NCBI RefSeq assembly: GCF_003002055.1
Contig: NZ_PVZF01000003.1
Span: 310,001-374,000, forward strand
Source of the DNA: Kineococcus rhizosphaerae
Lineage (GTDB): Bacteria; Actinomycetota; Actinomycetes; Actinomycetales; Kineococcaceae
Direction: 5' to 3'
DNA: 64,000 nucleotides
Part shown: positions 1-9,067 of the stretch, piece after piece
Layout: each line of letters opens with the position of its first letter
Numbering within the stretch: position 1 is the stretch's first letter
Position numbers and translations under genes: made by a program
Notes under the pieces: generated by a model
What the model saw: the letters and a program-made list of their open reading frames with translations, nothing else
Told to the model about the DNA's origin: nothing
Database searches by the model: none

Positions 1-1
1 C

Positions 2-1060
2 GACAAGTGGCGGGCCATCGGCCGCATCGCGACCCTCGCCCGCCGGCAGGCGCTGGCCGGTTCCGCCGCGCAGGAGATGCTGGGTGACCGGCAGGCCGTC
101 ACCACCGTCGTCACCGAGATCGGGCGGGCCGCCGACGAGGCGGCTGCGGTCCGCACCGCGCTGGAGACGGTCCGCACGGCGTTCGGCTGGGCCTACGGAT
201 CCTTCTGGGGCCGCGACGAGACCGACGACGTGCTGCGCTTCAGCCTCGAGTCCGGCTCGGCGGGCGAGGAGTTCCGCCGGGTCACGCTCGCGGCCTCCTT
301 CGCCGAGGGCGTCGGGTTGTCGGGGCGGGCCTGGCGGGCGCGCGACCTCGTGTTCGTGCGCGACCTCGCCGAGGTGACCGACTGCGTCCGGGCCCCCGCG
401 GCGCAGCGGGCCGGTGTCCGTTCGGGCGTGTGCTTCCCGATCCTCGACGGCGACCACGTCGTGGGCACGATGGACTTCTTCACCACCGACACCATCGAGC
501 TGTCGGACTCGCGCGCCGAGGCCCTGCGCAACGTGGCCCAGCTGGTGTCGCAGCGGATGTCGGTGCTGCGCCGCACCGCGTCGGACGCCCGCAACGCGCA
601 GCTGCTGCTGGACACCGTGGCGCAGCTGCGGGAGGCCACGTTCGACGCGGGGCGCGTCGCGCAGGAGGCGACCGAGCGCTCGGCCGCGATGATCTCGGAC
701 GTGGCGCAGCTCGGGAGCGCGTCCAGCGCCGTGGGTGACGTCATCGGGATCATCTCGAAGATCGCGGGCCAGACGAACCTGCTGGCCCTCAACGCCACGA
801 TCGAGGCGGCGCGCGCCGGCGAACTCGGCCGGGGTTTCGCGGTCGTCGCCGACGAGGTCAAGGAGCTGGCCCGCGAGACCGCCGCAGCCACCCAGCAGGT
901 GGTCGAGCACATCTCCGGGATCCAGACCAGCAGCGAGTCCGTGAGCACGGGGATCCACGCCACCAGCGACATCATCGGCCAGCTGGACACGGTGCAGGCG
1001 CAGATCAACGACGTGCTGGAGAAGCAGGTCCACATGGCGGAACTCTTCGAGCGCCGCTGA
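2..1060 (+). CDS. Soluble GAF / methyl-accepting chemotaxis-type signalling protein (5' end outside window)
   Basis: The reading frame is open from base 2, so the protein is cut by the window edge; 353 codons including the stop are visible. A GAF-type sensor region (centre [13 protein letters not shown]) is followed by an MCP signalling domain with the conserved hairpin tip ([20 protein letters not shown]) and no membrane segment or HAMP domain. Family knowledge says such proteins feed chemotaxis arrays or other CheA-type kinases from the cytoplasm. It is closely similar to the complete gene at 54433-55977 on the other strand; the first visible residues (DKWRAIGRI) match EKWRAIGRV there, so roughly 160 N-terminal residues are probably missing. 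The sensed ligand is unknown. Confidence 0.9.
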   Translation, partial: DKWRAIGRIATLARRQALAGSAAQEMLGDRQAVTTVVTEIGRAADEAAAVRTALETVRTAFGWAYGSFWGRDETDDVLRFSLESGSAGEEFRRVTLAASFAEGVGLSGRAWRARDLVFVRDLAEVTDCVRAPAAQRAGVRSGVCFPILDGDHVVGTMDFFTTDTIELSDSRAEALRNVAQLVSQRMSVLRRTASDARNAQLLLDTVAQLREATFDAGRVAQEATERSAAMISDVAQLGSASSAVGDVIGIISKIAGQTNLLALNATIEAARAGELGRGFAVVADEVKELARETAAATQQVVEHISGIQTSSESVSTGIHATSDIIGQLDTVQAQINDVLEKQVHMAELFERR

Positions 1061-1069
1061 GGCGCCGGT

Positions 1070-2587
1070 TCAGCGGGTGCGCCGCTCCAGCGCCGACAAC
1101 TGGTGCTGCAGTTCCGCGGTCGCCTCGTGCAACCGCCGGTACGTCGGGTACAGCTCGGCGTAGACCTCGGCGGCGACCGGGTCCGGTTCGGTCGCGGACT
1201 CGACGCGGTTCCACGTCGCGTCGACGTCGACGACCCCCAGGGCCACGGCCGCGAACTTCGCGTCGCCCAGCGAGGCGCCGATGCGCTCGGCGGGCAGTTC
1301 CTGCCGCAGGCCCGTCACGTCGGAGACGATCTGCGGCCACAACGCCGACCCCGTCCCGCCACCGACGGCGACGACGCGGCGGACGTCGACCCCGGCGGCG
1401 CGGATCTCGTCGAGGTTGTGCCGCACCCCGAAGGCGGTCGCCTCCAGCAGCGCGCGGTCCACCTCACCGCGGGTGCTGCGCAACGTCAGCCCCAGCAGCG
1501 CGCCGCGGGCGTCGGCGTCGGCGAACGGCGTGCGTTCCCCGGCGAAGTAGGGCAGCGCCACGAGCCCGTTGGCCCCGGGCGGCGCGGCGGCGGCCTCGGC
1601 GACGAGTTCGGCGACGTCGGGGGACCCGATGGTCTCGCGCCACCACTCCACGGCGCTGCCCGAGCTCGCCATGCCCGCGGCCAGGGTGTTCTGCCCCGGC
1701 CTGACCCCGGCCGTTCCCCACAACGACGGGTGGAACCGCGGGCCGTCGGTGACGGCGATGAAGAACGTCGTCGACCCGTACATGACCATCAGGTCCCCGG
1801 GCCGCCCCACGTCGACGCTCTCGGCCTCGGCCCACGCGTCGCACGTCCCCGCCGCGACGGGGGTCCCGGCGGGGATGCCGGTCTGCGCCGCCGCCTCGGC
1901 CGTCACCGCGCCGACGCGTTCGGAGGGCCACACGAGCCGCGGCATCGGCAGGCCCGGGGCGATCTCGGCGCACCGGTCCTCGATCCACGCGGCGGTGTGC
2001 CGGTCGTACAGCGGTGTGCTCTGGCTGGCCGAGTGCTGGTCGAGGACGTACTCCCCCGTCAGCCGGAAGGCGAGGTAGGAGTTGGCCATGAAGAAGTGGC
2101 GGGCGCGGGCGAACACGTCGGGTTCGTGGCGGCGCAGCCACTCCAGCTTCCCGCCGGCGGCCTGCGTGGACATCGTCGAACCGCACCGGCGCAGGAGGTC
2201 GTCGGCGCCGTAGCGCGCTTCGAGCTCGGCGGCCTCGGCGACCGAGCGGGTGTCGACCCCGTAGAGGACCGCCGGCCGCAGCGGCCGGCCGTGCCCGTCG
2301 GCGAGCAGCACGGTCGGCCCGATGCCGCTGGCGCCGACGGCGACGACGCGGCCGTGGGCGGCGTCGTCCGGGTCGCCGGCGCGGTCGGTGAGCTCACGCG
2401 CGATGGCGCAGAAGTCCGCCCACCAGACGGCGTCGGCGTCGTGCTCGACGTAGCCCGGGCGGGGGTTGTCGGTCCGGTGCCTGCGGGAGGCGCGGGCCAG
2501 GACCCTGCCGTCGAGGGTCGTCAGGACCCCCTTGCTGCTCCCGGTGCCGATGTCGACGCCGAGCAACAGCTCCCGAACCCCACCCAC
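1070..2587 (-). CDS. FGGY-family carbohydrate kinase (xylulokinase/gluconokinase-like)
   Basis: This 505-residue protein has the normal FGGY length and the two-domain actin-like fold signatures: the N-terminal phosphate loop DIGTGSSKG near residue 11, the substrate-side GTCDAWAEAES carrying the expected catalytic Asp, and the C-terminal adenosine motif GGGTGSALWPQIVSD. It would phosphorylate a sugar or polyol with ATP. It ends only 9 bp from the convergent GAF/MCP gene. An RpiB-type isomerase lies 79 bp upstream on the same strand, so the two probably act in one pentose, tetrose or polyol route. The substrate cannot be read from the sequence. Confidence 0.92.
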   Translation of the reverse strand: MGGVRELLLGVDIGTGSSKGVLTTLDGRVLARASRRHRTDNPRPGYVEHDADAVWWADFCAIARELTDRAGDPDDAAHGRVVAVGASGIGPTVLLADGHGRPLRPAVLYGVDTRSVAEAAELEARYGADDLLRRCGSTMSTQAAGGKLEWLRRHEPDVFARARHFFMANSYLAFRLTGEYVLDQHSASQSTPLYDRHTAAWIEDRCAEIAPGLPMPRLVWPSERVGAVTAEAAAQTGIPAGTPVAAGTCDAWAEAESVDVGRPGDLMVMYGSTTFFIAVTDGPRFHPSLWGTAGVRPGQNTLAAGMASSGSAVEWWRETIGSPDVAELVAEAAAAPPGANGLVALPYFAGERTPFADADARGALLGLTLRSTRGEVDRALLEATAFGVRHNLDEIRAAGVDVRRVVAVGGGTGSALWPQIVSDVTGLRQELPAERIGASLGDAKFAAVALGVVDVDATWNRVESATEPDPVAAEVYAELYPTYRRLHEATAELQHQLSALERRTR

Positions 2588-2666
2588 GCCCGCCTCCTCG
2601 CGCCGATCCTGCGCCGCATCCTGTCACGGGCGCAGGACCGGTCCAGCAAGGGTCCGTCGCAGGGGT

Positions 2667-3167
2667 TCAGCAGGAGGACGCGGAGGTCTCCCCGTCCGTG
2701 GCGGCGGTCTCGTACCCGGTGATGGCGTCGACCTTGGCCGCCGACGCGGACGTCTCGTCGAACGTGTAGCCCAAGAACTCCTTCGCCAGCCGACGGGCCA
2801 GCTCCTTGCCGATGACGCGCTCACCCAACGTCAGCACCTGGCCGTTGTTCGACAGGACCAGCCGCTCCACCGAGAACGAGTCGTGCGCCACCGACGCCCG
2901 GATGCCCGGCACCTTGTTCGCCGCGATCGCCACCCCCATGCCCGTCCCGCACACGAAGATCCCCCGGTCGGCCTCCCCCGCGGCGATCTTGCGCGCCCCG
3001 GCCACCGCCACGTGCGGGTAGGCCGTCTTGTCGGTGTCGGAGTTCACCCCGACGTCCAGGACCTCCTTGACCCGCGGGTCCTTCAGCAGGTCCGCCTTGA
3101 TCGCATCCTTGTACGAGACACCGGCCTCGTCGGCGGCCAGCACCACGCGCCACTGCAGATCAGTCAT
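2667..3167 (-). CDS. RpiB/LacAB-family sugar-phosphate isomerase
   Basis: This 166-residue protein carries the RpiB fold markers: DEAG near residue 13 and the phosphate/active-site loop [13 protein letters not shown] with Cys73 as the likely base. The family interconverts ribose-5-P and ribulose-5-P. Several actinobacterial members instead isomerise erythrulose-4-P, and the FGGY kinase next door leaves that open. The start ATG overlaps the stop of a short upstream frame as ATGA, the usual mark of translational coupling, yet no intact gene lies there (see 3164-3298). The C-terminal tail is Ser/Thr-rich and probably not structural. Confidence 0.9.
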   Translation of the reverse strand: MTDLQWRVVLAADEAGVSYKDAIKADLLKDPRVKEVLDVGVNSDTDKTAYPHVAVAGARKIAAGEADRGIFVCGTGMGVAIAANKVPGIRASVAHDSFSVERLVLSNNGQVLTLGERVIGKELARRLAKEFLGYTFDETSASAAKVDAITGYETAATDGETSASSC

Positions 3168-3298
3168 GTTCGAGCCTCTCGGAGCTGTTCGGCGATGGTC
3201 CGGGTGACCAGGGCCAGGGAGATCGCGCCCACGGTCGGGGTGACCAGGTGGCCTTCGCGGTGGAGGCGGCGGCAGCCCGTCGGCTCACGCTCGACCCC
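3164..3298 (-). pseudogene. Possible 3' remnant of a gene once coupled to the RpiB-like isomerase
   Basis: A 44-codon frame between stops ends with protein-like sequence ([15 protein letters not shown], then [13 protein letters not shown]) and its TGA overlaps the isomerase ATG as ATGA. It has no start codon with a ribosome-binding site and is bounded upstream by a stop and then by the BTAD-regulator gene. The overlap geometry and non-random C-terminal sequence suggest the tail of a truncated upstream partner. I do not recognise the family, and it could be chance in high-GC DNA. Confidence 0.25.
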
Positions 3299-3320
3299 TC
3301 ACCCGCGCCCACCCGGGCGC

Positions 3321-5174
3321 TCACCTCCCCTGCACGGGGTTCAACGCGTCGAGCGACGTCTTGTTCCCGCGCCGCGCTCCACCGGGCCCTGATCCGTCGT
3401 CGCCCAGGGCCGCCGCCCGCGCGAGGAGAGCAGGGTCCTCCACACCCCTCGCGCAGTCGCGCGCGAGGTCCCGCCGGTCCCGGTCCCCGGCCTCCACCTG
3501 GTGGACGAGGGCCCAGGCGACGAACTCCGGCAGGTCCGCGCGGACGGCCTGCTCCTCCAGCCGGCGCGCCGCGACGAGCACCGCCCCGCGCCCGCCGGCC
3601 GCGGCGACCTCCACCTCGGCCAGGCCGACGTAGGCCGACACCCAGACGTAGCGGTCCGGCACCCGGTCGCAGCGCCGGCGGGCGTCGGCCACCCAGGACG
3701 CCGCGAGCTCGTGCTGTCCGCGGTGCAGGGCCGCGACCCCCAGCGCCCGGGCCGCCATCCCCTCCCAGCACGGGTCCCCCAGCGAGCAGGCCGCGGCGAA
3801 GGCCTCCTCGAGCTCCTCCCCCACGGCCGCCCAGCCCTGGATCGCCGCCACGGCCTGCGCGGCGATGACCTGGGGCCAGGGGACGAACGCCGTCCACGAC
3901 TGGCGGCGGGCCAGGTGCAGGCTGGTGCGCGCCGCCCGGCGGGCCTGCTCGGCGTCGCCCGACAGCAGTGCCGAGCGCGCGAGGACCCCCAGGGACCACG
4001 ACCGCTGACGGTCGTCACCGACGGTCGCGGCCAGCCGCGCGGACTCCCGCAGGAGGTCGACCGCCTGCCGGTGCCGTCCCTGGTCGGCGGAGTTCATCCC
4101 CTGCATGGCGAGGACCGCCGCGCGCCGGCCGTCGTCGCCGGCCTGCCGCAGCGCCCGCGCCAGTGCGCGCGCCGCCGACCGGTGCCGCCCGGCCTGCACG
4201 TCGACGAAACCGCTCTCCCGCAGGACGTCCGAGGCCAGGTCGGGGCGCCCGGCGGTCGCGGCCGCCCGCAGCGCCTGGTGCAGGACGAGAGCACCCTCCC
4301 CGTCGGCACCCCGCACGGCGTGGACGAGGGCCCGTCCGAGCTCGAGCAGGGCCCCGGCCTGCAACCCCGCGTCGCCGGAACCCCGGGCCTCGGCGAGAGC
4401 CTGCCGCAGCGTCCCCACCCCCGCGTCGGGGGCGCCGGCCCCGCACGCGGCCACCCCCGCGGCGAGCAGGGCCCGTGCTGCCGCGGCCGAGCGCACCGCC
4501 GGGCGCACCGGCACGGCGGTGCGGGCCGCGTCCCGCAGCGCCGGCGACGGGGTGATCCCCGCGCGGACGAGCCGGGCCTCGCAGGCCCCGAGGTGGGCCA
4601 GCGCCTGCGCGGGCAGGCCGGCGGCGACCAGGGCGCGCACGAGGAGTTCCTGCGCCTCCTCGTCGAGGACGTCCAGCGCCGCGGCCCGGGTCGCCAACGG
4701 CAGCGCCGCGTCCACGTCGTCGCGGCCGAGCGCCGCGACGGCGCGCGAGTGCAGTTCCTCCCGGGTCCGGGCGGCGCACCGGGCGCGGGCCAGGAGCAGC
4801 CAGGCGTCGAACCCGGGGCAGTCGCGGACCTCCACCCCCTCCAGCAGCGTCCCGCCGAGGTCGTCGTCGGGCAGCGTCCCGGCGTCGAGGTCGGCGGCGT
4901 CGCACGCCAGGTCGGGCGGCACCCCGGGCGGGTCGCCGCGCAGGGCGTCCGGTGCCTCCAGGGCCCGGCGCAGTTCGGCCAGCGACCAGCGCAGGGCGGC
5001 CAGCGGGTCGTCGGCGGTGCCGAACAACTCCTCCGCCAGGTCCCGCCGCGACGGGGGCCGGTCGCCGACGAGGACCCGGGCCAGCACCGCCCACGACTTC
5101 CGGCTCACCGGGTGCGGACCCGGCCGCGCGCCCGGCGTCAGCGACGGCGGGCCGAGCAACCTGATCCGCACCAC
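3321..5174 (-). CDS. BTAD-domain transcriptional regulator with TPR-like C-terminus
   Basis: A 617-residue protein beginning MVRIRLLGPPSL, the typical start of the winged-helix/BTAD regulator class (AfsR/SARP-like and DndR-like). Residues about 1-95 resemble the DNA-binding winged helix and about 100-240 the bacterial transcriptional activator domain (AALDVLDEEAQELLVRALVAAG). The remaining 370 residues are Ala/Leu-rich helical repeats of TPR type. No NB-ARC ATPase P-loop is visible, so it is the short SARP-plus-TPR architecture. It lies downstream of the tautomerase-like gene and the two unknown paralogues on the same strand and may control them. The double GTG start is the first possible one. 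Confidence 0.8.
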   Translation of the reverse strand: MVRIRLLGPPSLTPGARPGPHPVSRKSWAVLARVLVGDRPPSRRDLAEELFGTADDPLAALRWSLAELRRALEAPDALRGDPPGVPPDLACDAADLDAGTLPDDDLGGTLLEGVEVRDCPGFDAWLLLARARCAARTREELHSRAVAALGRDDVDAALPLATRAAALDVLDEEAQELLVRALVAAGLPAQALAHLGACEARLVRAGITPSPALRDAARTAVPVRPAVRSAAAARALLAAGVAACGAGAPDAGVGTLRQALAEARGSGDAGLQAGALLELGRALVHAVRGADGEGALVLHQALRAAATAGRPDLASDVLRESGFVDVQAGRHRSAARALARALRQAGDDGRRAAVLAMQGMNSADQGRHRQAVDLLRESARLAATVGDDRQRSWSLGVLARSALLSGDAEQARRAARTSLHLARRQSWTAFVPWPQVIAAQAVAAIQGWAAVGEELEEAFAAACSLGDPCWEGMAARALGVAALHRGQHELAASWVADARRRCDRVPDRYVWVSAYVGLAEVEVAAAGGRGAVLVAARRLEEQAVRADLPEFVAWALVHQVEAGDRDRRDLARDCARGVEDPALLARAAALGDDGSGPGGARRGNKTSLDALNPVQGR

Positions 5175-5187
5175 GGTCTCCCGGTTC

Positions 5188-5418
5188 TCAGTGCGGGACC
5201 GGGACGCGGCCCTGCAACGACTGGACGTCGGTCGTCGTGAGCCCCGTTCCCCCGATCCCCCAGAGGCCGCTGTCGACCTCCTCCACGAGGACCCAGGTGA
5301 CGGGGCGCAGGGCCTCGCCCTCGACGTCCACCACCGCGTCGGTGATGCGCGAGATCATCTCCTTCTTCTGCTCGGTCGTGAAGACCCCTTCGACGACCTT
5401 GACGGTGACGAGCGGCAC
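5188..5418 (-). CDS. 4-oxalocrotonate tautomerase family protein
   Basis: The GTG at 5418 is chosen because a strong GAGGAGG site lies just upstream and because it places proline directly after the initiator (MPLVTVKV). Members of this superfamily use that N-terminal Pro1 as catalytic base. The 76-residue length is right for a single-domain 4-OT, and VEGVFTTEQKKEMISRITDAV matches the family helix. Substrate unknown; members act on 2-hydroxymuconate and similar enols. It sits 13 bp from the BTAD regulator and 77 bp downstream of the unknown paralogue at 5496. Confidence 0.85.
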   Translation of the reverse strand: MPLVTVKVVEGVFTTEQKKEMISRITDAVVDVEGEALRPVTWVLVEEVDSGLWGIGGTGLTTTDVQSLQGRVPVPH

Positions 5419-5495
5419 GGTTCCTCCTCGGTCGGTCCGGTACTGGTGAGGACGAGCGTGCGGGGCCGCCGTGTGAACGGGCGTGTGAACTCCGG

Positions 5496-6716
5496 TCACG
5501 GCACGTTCCGGCCGCGCAGCAGGAACTCCAGCGCCTCACGCGGCTCGCGGGGCACGTGCAGGGCGATCCCGAACAGGTCCCCACCCACCCGGCGGCCCCA
5601 GCCGATCCGCGTCACACCCCCCTCGAACCGCTGCACGCCGATCCGGGTGCCGCCGACGCTCACCCCCGTGTGCCCACCGGCGGCGCTCGTGAAGTCCGTC
5701 GTGCGGTCCTCCGGTTCGTCCCGCTGCCGCCACGGCGTCCAGCTGAGGTAGCCCTGCACGTACCCGTCCTGCGGGGCGTGGTGCAGGACGAGGTGGTCCA
5801 GGTCCACGTCCGGCGCCACCCAGAGCAGGTCGACGTGGACCTGGAGGGGTTCGCCGTCGGGCAGGGTGGTCCCGCGCCGCGGCAGCGGGCCGGGCTCGAG
5901 GGTGAAGCAGCGCAGCACGGCGGGAACCAGGTCGTCGAACTCCGGCAACGGGGCGCCCAGCCACTCCTCGACGTCGGCCACGGGCAGCTCGTGGCGGGTC
6001 GCCCGGACCCCGGGGTCGTCCGGCCAGCGCATCCGGGCCAGGCCCGCACCGCGCATGCCCGCGACGTCCGCCGGCCTCAGGTGCCGCAGGACCCGCAGCA
6101 CGTGGTCGTCCAGGGGCAGGCCCACCTCCGGGTAGGGGTTCGCGAGCGCCGCGGCCAGCGCGGCGGTCTCCTCCTCGGCGGCCGGCCAGAGCGACAGGGT
6201 TCCCTGGCCGGGGGCGGGTCCGGGAGGTGTCTCGGGCCACGGGAACAGCGGCGGGCGGAACACCGTGCCCGACCAGCCCGACGGTCTGCCGTCCGGGAGC
6301 AGCCGCTCGTAGCTGTCGTAGTGCGACTGCGTGGAGGCGCCGATCGCCGCGAGCACGAGCGCCGTGGTGGGCCGGTCGAGCATGTTCAGTTCGGTGTGCA
6401 GGTCGATCTGGAGCACCCCCAGGAGGCTGAGCGCGATCCGCACCACGGACTCGTCGCGCCGGCGCCCGTGCGGCCCGGTGAACCGTCCGCCGCGTTCCAC
6501 CCCGGCCACGACCTCGGGCCAGTCGATGCGCGCGCGGGGGTTGTGGTCCGGGTCCTCCGGGTGCGGCGGCAGGACCTGCACGAGCCCGGCGGCGTCGATC
6601 TCCGCGAGCAGGGTGCTCGCCCGGTGCAGGAGCCGGATCCCGGCGTCCTTGCCGATCTCCACGTGCGCGCGTTCGAGGACGTCGGCCAGTTCCTCGCGCG
6701 ACAACCCGGAACTCAC
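5496..6716 (-). CDS. Unrecognised protein, paralogue B of a tandem pair
   Basis: A 406-residue protein starting SSGLSREELADVLERAH. No known domain, signal peptide or membrane segment is evident. It contains a Leu-rich helical part (DDHVLRVLRHLRPADV) and a C-terminal part rich in Trp, Asp and beta-type strands ending REALEFLLRGRNVP. It is homologous over its full length to the gene at 6713-7887. The GTG start overlaps the stop of that gene (GTGA), so the pair is translationally coupled. The family appears soluble; its function is not inferable from sequence alone. Confidence 0.75.
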   Translation of the reverse strand: MSSGLSREELADVLERAHVEIGKDAGIRLLHRASTLLAEIDAAGLVQVLPPHPEDPDHNPRARIDWPEVVAGVERGGRFTGPHGRRRDESVVRIALSLLGVLQIDLHTELNMLDRPTTALVLAAIGASTQSHYDSYERLLPDGRPSGWSGTVFRPPLFPWPETPPGPAPGQGTLSLWPAAEEETAALAAALANPYPEVGLPLDDHVLRVLRHLRPADVAGMRGAGLARMRWPDDPGVRATRHELPVADVEEWLGAPLPEFDDLVPAVLRCFTLEPGPLPRRGTTLPDGEPLQVHVDLLWVAPDVDLDHLVLHHAPQDGYVQGYLSWTPWRQRDEPEDRTTDFTSAAGGHTGVSVGGTRIGVQRFEGGVTRIGWGRRVGGDLFGIALHVPREPREALEFLLRGRNVP

Positions 6717-7887
6717 GGCGCGTCCCGGCCGCGCAGCAGGAACTCCAGGGCCTGCCGGGGTTCGTGCGGGACGTGCAGGGCGACCGTGAACTCGTCGTCG
6801 CCGACGTCGCGTCCCCAGGCGATGCGGGTGAGTTCCGGGTCGACGCGTTGGACGCCGACCTGCGTGCCCCCGACGGTGACGGACGTGTGGCCGCCGGCGG
6901 GGTTCGTGAAGTGGGTCGTGAGCACCCGGTGGTCCGGCCTGGACCGGCCGGGCTGCCAGTTCACCGTGCCCTGCAGGAGCCCGTCCCCGCGCCGCAGGAC
7001 GAGGCGGTCCAGGTCGACGTCGGGCGCGACCCACAGCAGGGCGACGCGGACGCAGAAGGGTTCCCCGTTGGGCATCAGGGACCCCCTGCGCGGCAGCGGA
7101 CCCGGTTCTCGGCGCAGGCACACCAGGCGGGCCGGGGCCAGGTCGGGGAACTCGGGGAGCGCGAACCCCAGCCAGGCCTCGACGTCCGCGCGCGGCAGTT
7201 CGTGCGCTGTGGCGCCGACGCTCGGCGCGTCGGGCCGTTCCCGGCGGCGACGTCCGAGCGTGGCCGGCCGCAGGTGCCGCAGGACGCGCAGCACGTGCTC
7301 GTCGAGGGGCAGAGCCACCTCGGGGTGCGGGTTCGCCAGGGCCGCGGCCAGGGTGTCGGCCTCCTCCTCGGCCTGCGGCCGCAGCGCGAGGGTCCCCTGG
7401 TCGCCGGGAGGAGCGGGGGGTTCCTCGGGCCGGGGGTGCAGCGGCCCCTGCCGGGTCATCGCCGCCCGGCCCGACGGCCCGCCGTGCGGCAGGAGCGGTT
7501 CGGAGAACAGGGTGTGCGCCTGCGTCGAGTCGCCGACCGCGGCGAGCACGAACGCCGTCGTCCGCCGGTCGAGCTGCCCGAGGGCCGTGCGCAGGTCGAC
7601 CTCGACCGCGCCCGCCAGGCTCGCCGCCAGCGGCAGCAGGTGCCGGTCGCGTCCCCAGCCGAAGCGGTCGTGGTCGGCCGGGGCCGCCGCCCGGTCGACG
7701 CGGGCGCGCGGGTTCTGCTCCGGGTCGCCCGGGTGCGGGGGCAGGAGCTCGATCCACCCCGCCTCGTCGAGCGTCTGCAGGACGGTGCCCGTCTCGTGCA
7801 GGAGCCGGACCGCGGGCGTGGTCCCCCCTCGGACGTGGCCCTGCGCAGGACCTCGGACAACTCCTCGCGGGACAGCCCGGACCCCAT
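6713..7887 (-). pseudogene. Unrecognised protein, paralogue A of the tandem pair, frameshifted near its 5' end
   Basis: The ATG at 7887 has a good GGAGGGAGG site and begins MGSGLSREELSEVLRRA, matching paralogue B. After about 22 codons the homologous frame jumps: the continuation (TPAVRLLHETGTVL onward) is in another frame all the way to the stop at 6713. The break coincides with a run of six C at 7823-7828 on the plus strand. One extra C restores a protein of about 391 residues collinear with paralogue B. It could be a real lesion, a slippage-controlled gene, or a sequencing error in a homopolymer. Confidence 0.75.
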
Positions 7888-8000
7888 GCGTCCTCCCTCC
7901 GTCGCGGACGCCGGAGGTCGAACGTACCCGTGCCCCGGACGGTCGACCAGCCCCCGTCGAGGGGTGCGGGAACGGTCGGGCCGGGGACGTTCGCCGCCGG

Positions 8001-8019
8001 TCAGGTATGGTCAGCCTGC
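8001..8019. promoter_or_regulatory. Weak DtxR/IdeR-type iron box candidate
   Basis: The 19-mer TCAGGTATGGTCAGCCTGC lies 44 bp before the siderophore-binding protein start. It agrees at about 11-12 of 19 positions with the actinobacterial iron-box consensus TTAGGTTAGGCTAACCTAA, keeping the AGGT and CCT cores. Position and gene function fit iron repression, but the match is partial. Confidence 0.4.
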
Positions 8020-8062
8020 CCTCAGTCCGTGCGGGCTGGCCTGACCCCGATCGGAGACCGAC

Positions 8063-9058
8063 GTGCCCCTCCCGTCCCGCCGCGCCCTGCTCACCGGCAC
8101 GATCGTCGCCGGCGTCGGCGCCGTCCTCACCGCCTGCAGCGGTTCCGACGACGGCTCCGCCGGGGCGGGAGGGACCGCGTCCGCGTCCGGCGCGACGATC
8201 GACACCCTCTTCGGGGAGGTCCAGGTCCCCGCGGACCCGCGCACCCTCATCGCCCTCGGCTGGGGCGACGCGGAAACCGTTTTGGCCCTCGGCGGCCAGG
8301 TCGTCGCGACGTCCGACTGGCTGGGTTTCGGCGGCGACGGGGTCGGTCCGTGGGCGCAGGACCTCGTGACGCGCGAACCCGAGCAGCTCGGGACCCAGGA
8401 ACTCAGCTACGAGAAGATCGCGGCGCTGGAACCCGACGTCATCCTCAACACCCGGCAGTCCAACGCCGAGGCCGTGCAGGCGGAACTGACGAAGATCGCC
8501 CCGACCGTGGGCCCGCCGCCCGGGCTGAAGACCAGCTACGGCACCCCGTGGCGCGACCAGGTGCACCTCGTCGCCGCCGCCCTCGGGAAGCAGGACGAGG
8601 GCGCGAAGCTCGTCTCCGACCTGGAGGCGGAGTTCACGCGGGTGGCCGCGGCGAACCCGGCCTTCGCCGGCAGGACGGTGGCGGTCGCGGCGTTCTACTC
8701 CGGGAAGTTCGGGGCCTACGTCACGGGTGACGGCCGCGTGGACTTCATGACCGAACTCGGTTTCACGCAGAGCCCGAAGGTGCAGGCGCTGGCCAAGGAC
8801 GACAGCTTCTACGTGGAGCTGTCGGACGAGCAGCTCGACCAGCTCGACGCCGACCTCGTCGTGGTGTTCCCCATCGGGGCCACCGCGGCCGAGATCACCG
8901 CGAACCCGGGCATCCAGAACCTGCCGGCGACGAAGGACGGGCGCATCGTGGTCTTCGACGACACCACGCTGAGCAACGCCTTCTCGTCCGGCACGACCCT
9001 CGGCCTGGGGTACGCCCTCGACCACGCGGTGCCGTTGTTCGCCCAGGCCCTCGCCTGA
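8063..9058 (+). CDS. Iron-siderophore ABC transporter substrate-binding lipoprotein
   Basis: A 331-residue protein with an N-terminal signal starting PSRRALLTG and ending in the lipobox LTAC (Cys at about 28), then a Ser/Gly linker and a class III (FecB/FhuD-type) binding fold, marked by PRTLIALGWGDAETVLALG and LEPDVILNTR. It would sit on the outer face of the membrane and deliver a ferric siderophore to a permease. No permease or ATPase gene is adjacent, so it relies on components encoded elsewhere. A weak iron box lies upstream. Confidence 0.9.
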   Translation: MPLPSRRALLTGTIVAGVGAVLTACSGSDDGSAGAGGTASASGATIDTLFGEVQVPADPRTLIALGWGDAETVLALGGQVVATSDWLGFGGDGVGPWAQDLVTREPEQLGTQELSYEKIAALEPDVILNTRQSNAEAVQAELTKIAPTVGPPPGLKTSYGTPWRDQVHLVAAALGKQDEGAKLVSDLEAEFTRVAAANPAFAGRTVAVAAFYSGKFGAYVTGDGRVDFMTELGFTQSPKVQALAKDDSFYVELSDEQLDQLDADLVVVFPIGATAAEITANPGIQNLPATKDGRIVVFDDTTLSNAFSSGTTLGLGYALDHAVPLFAQALA

Positions 9059-9067
9059 CGGGGCCGC

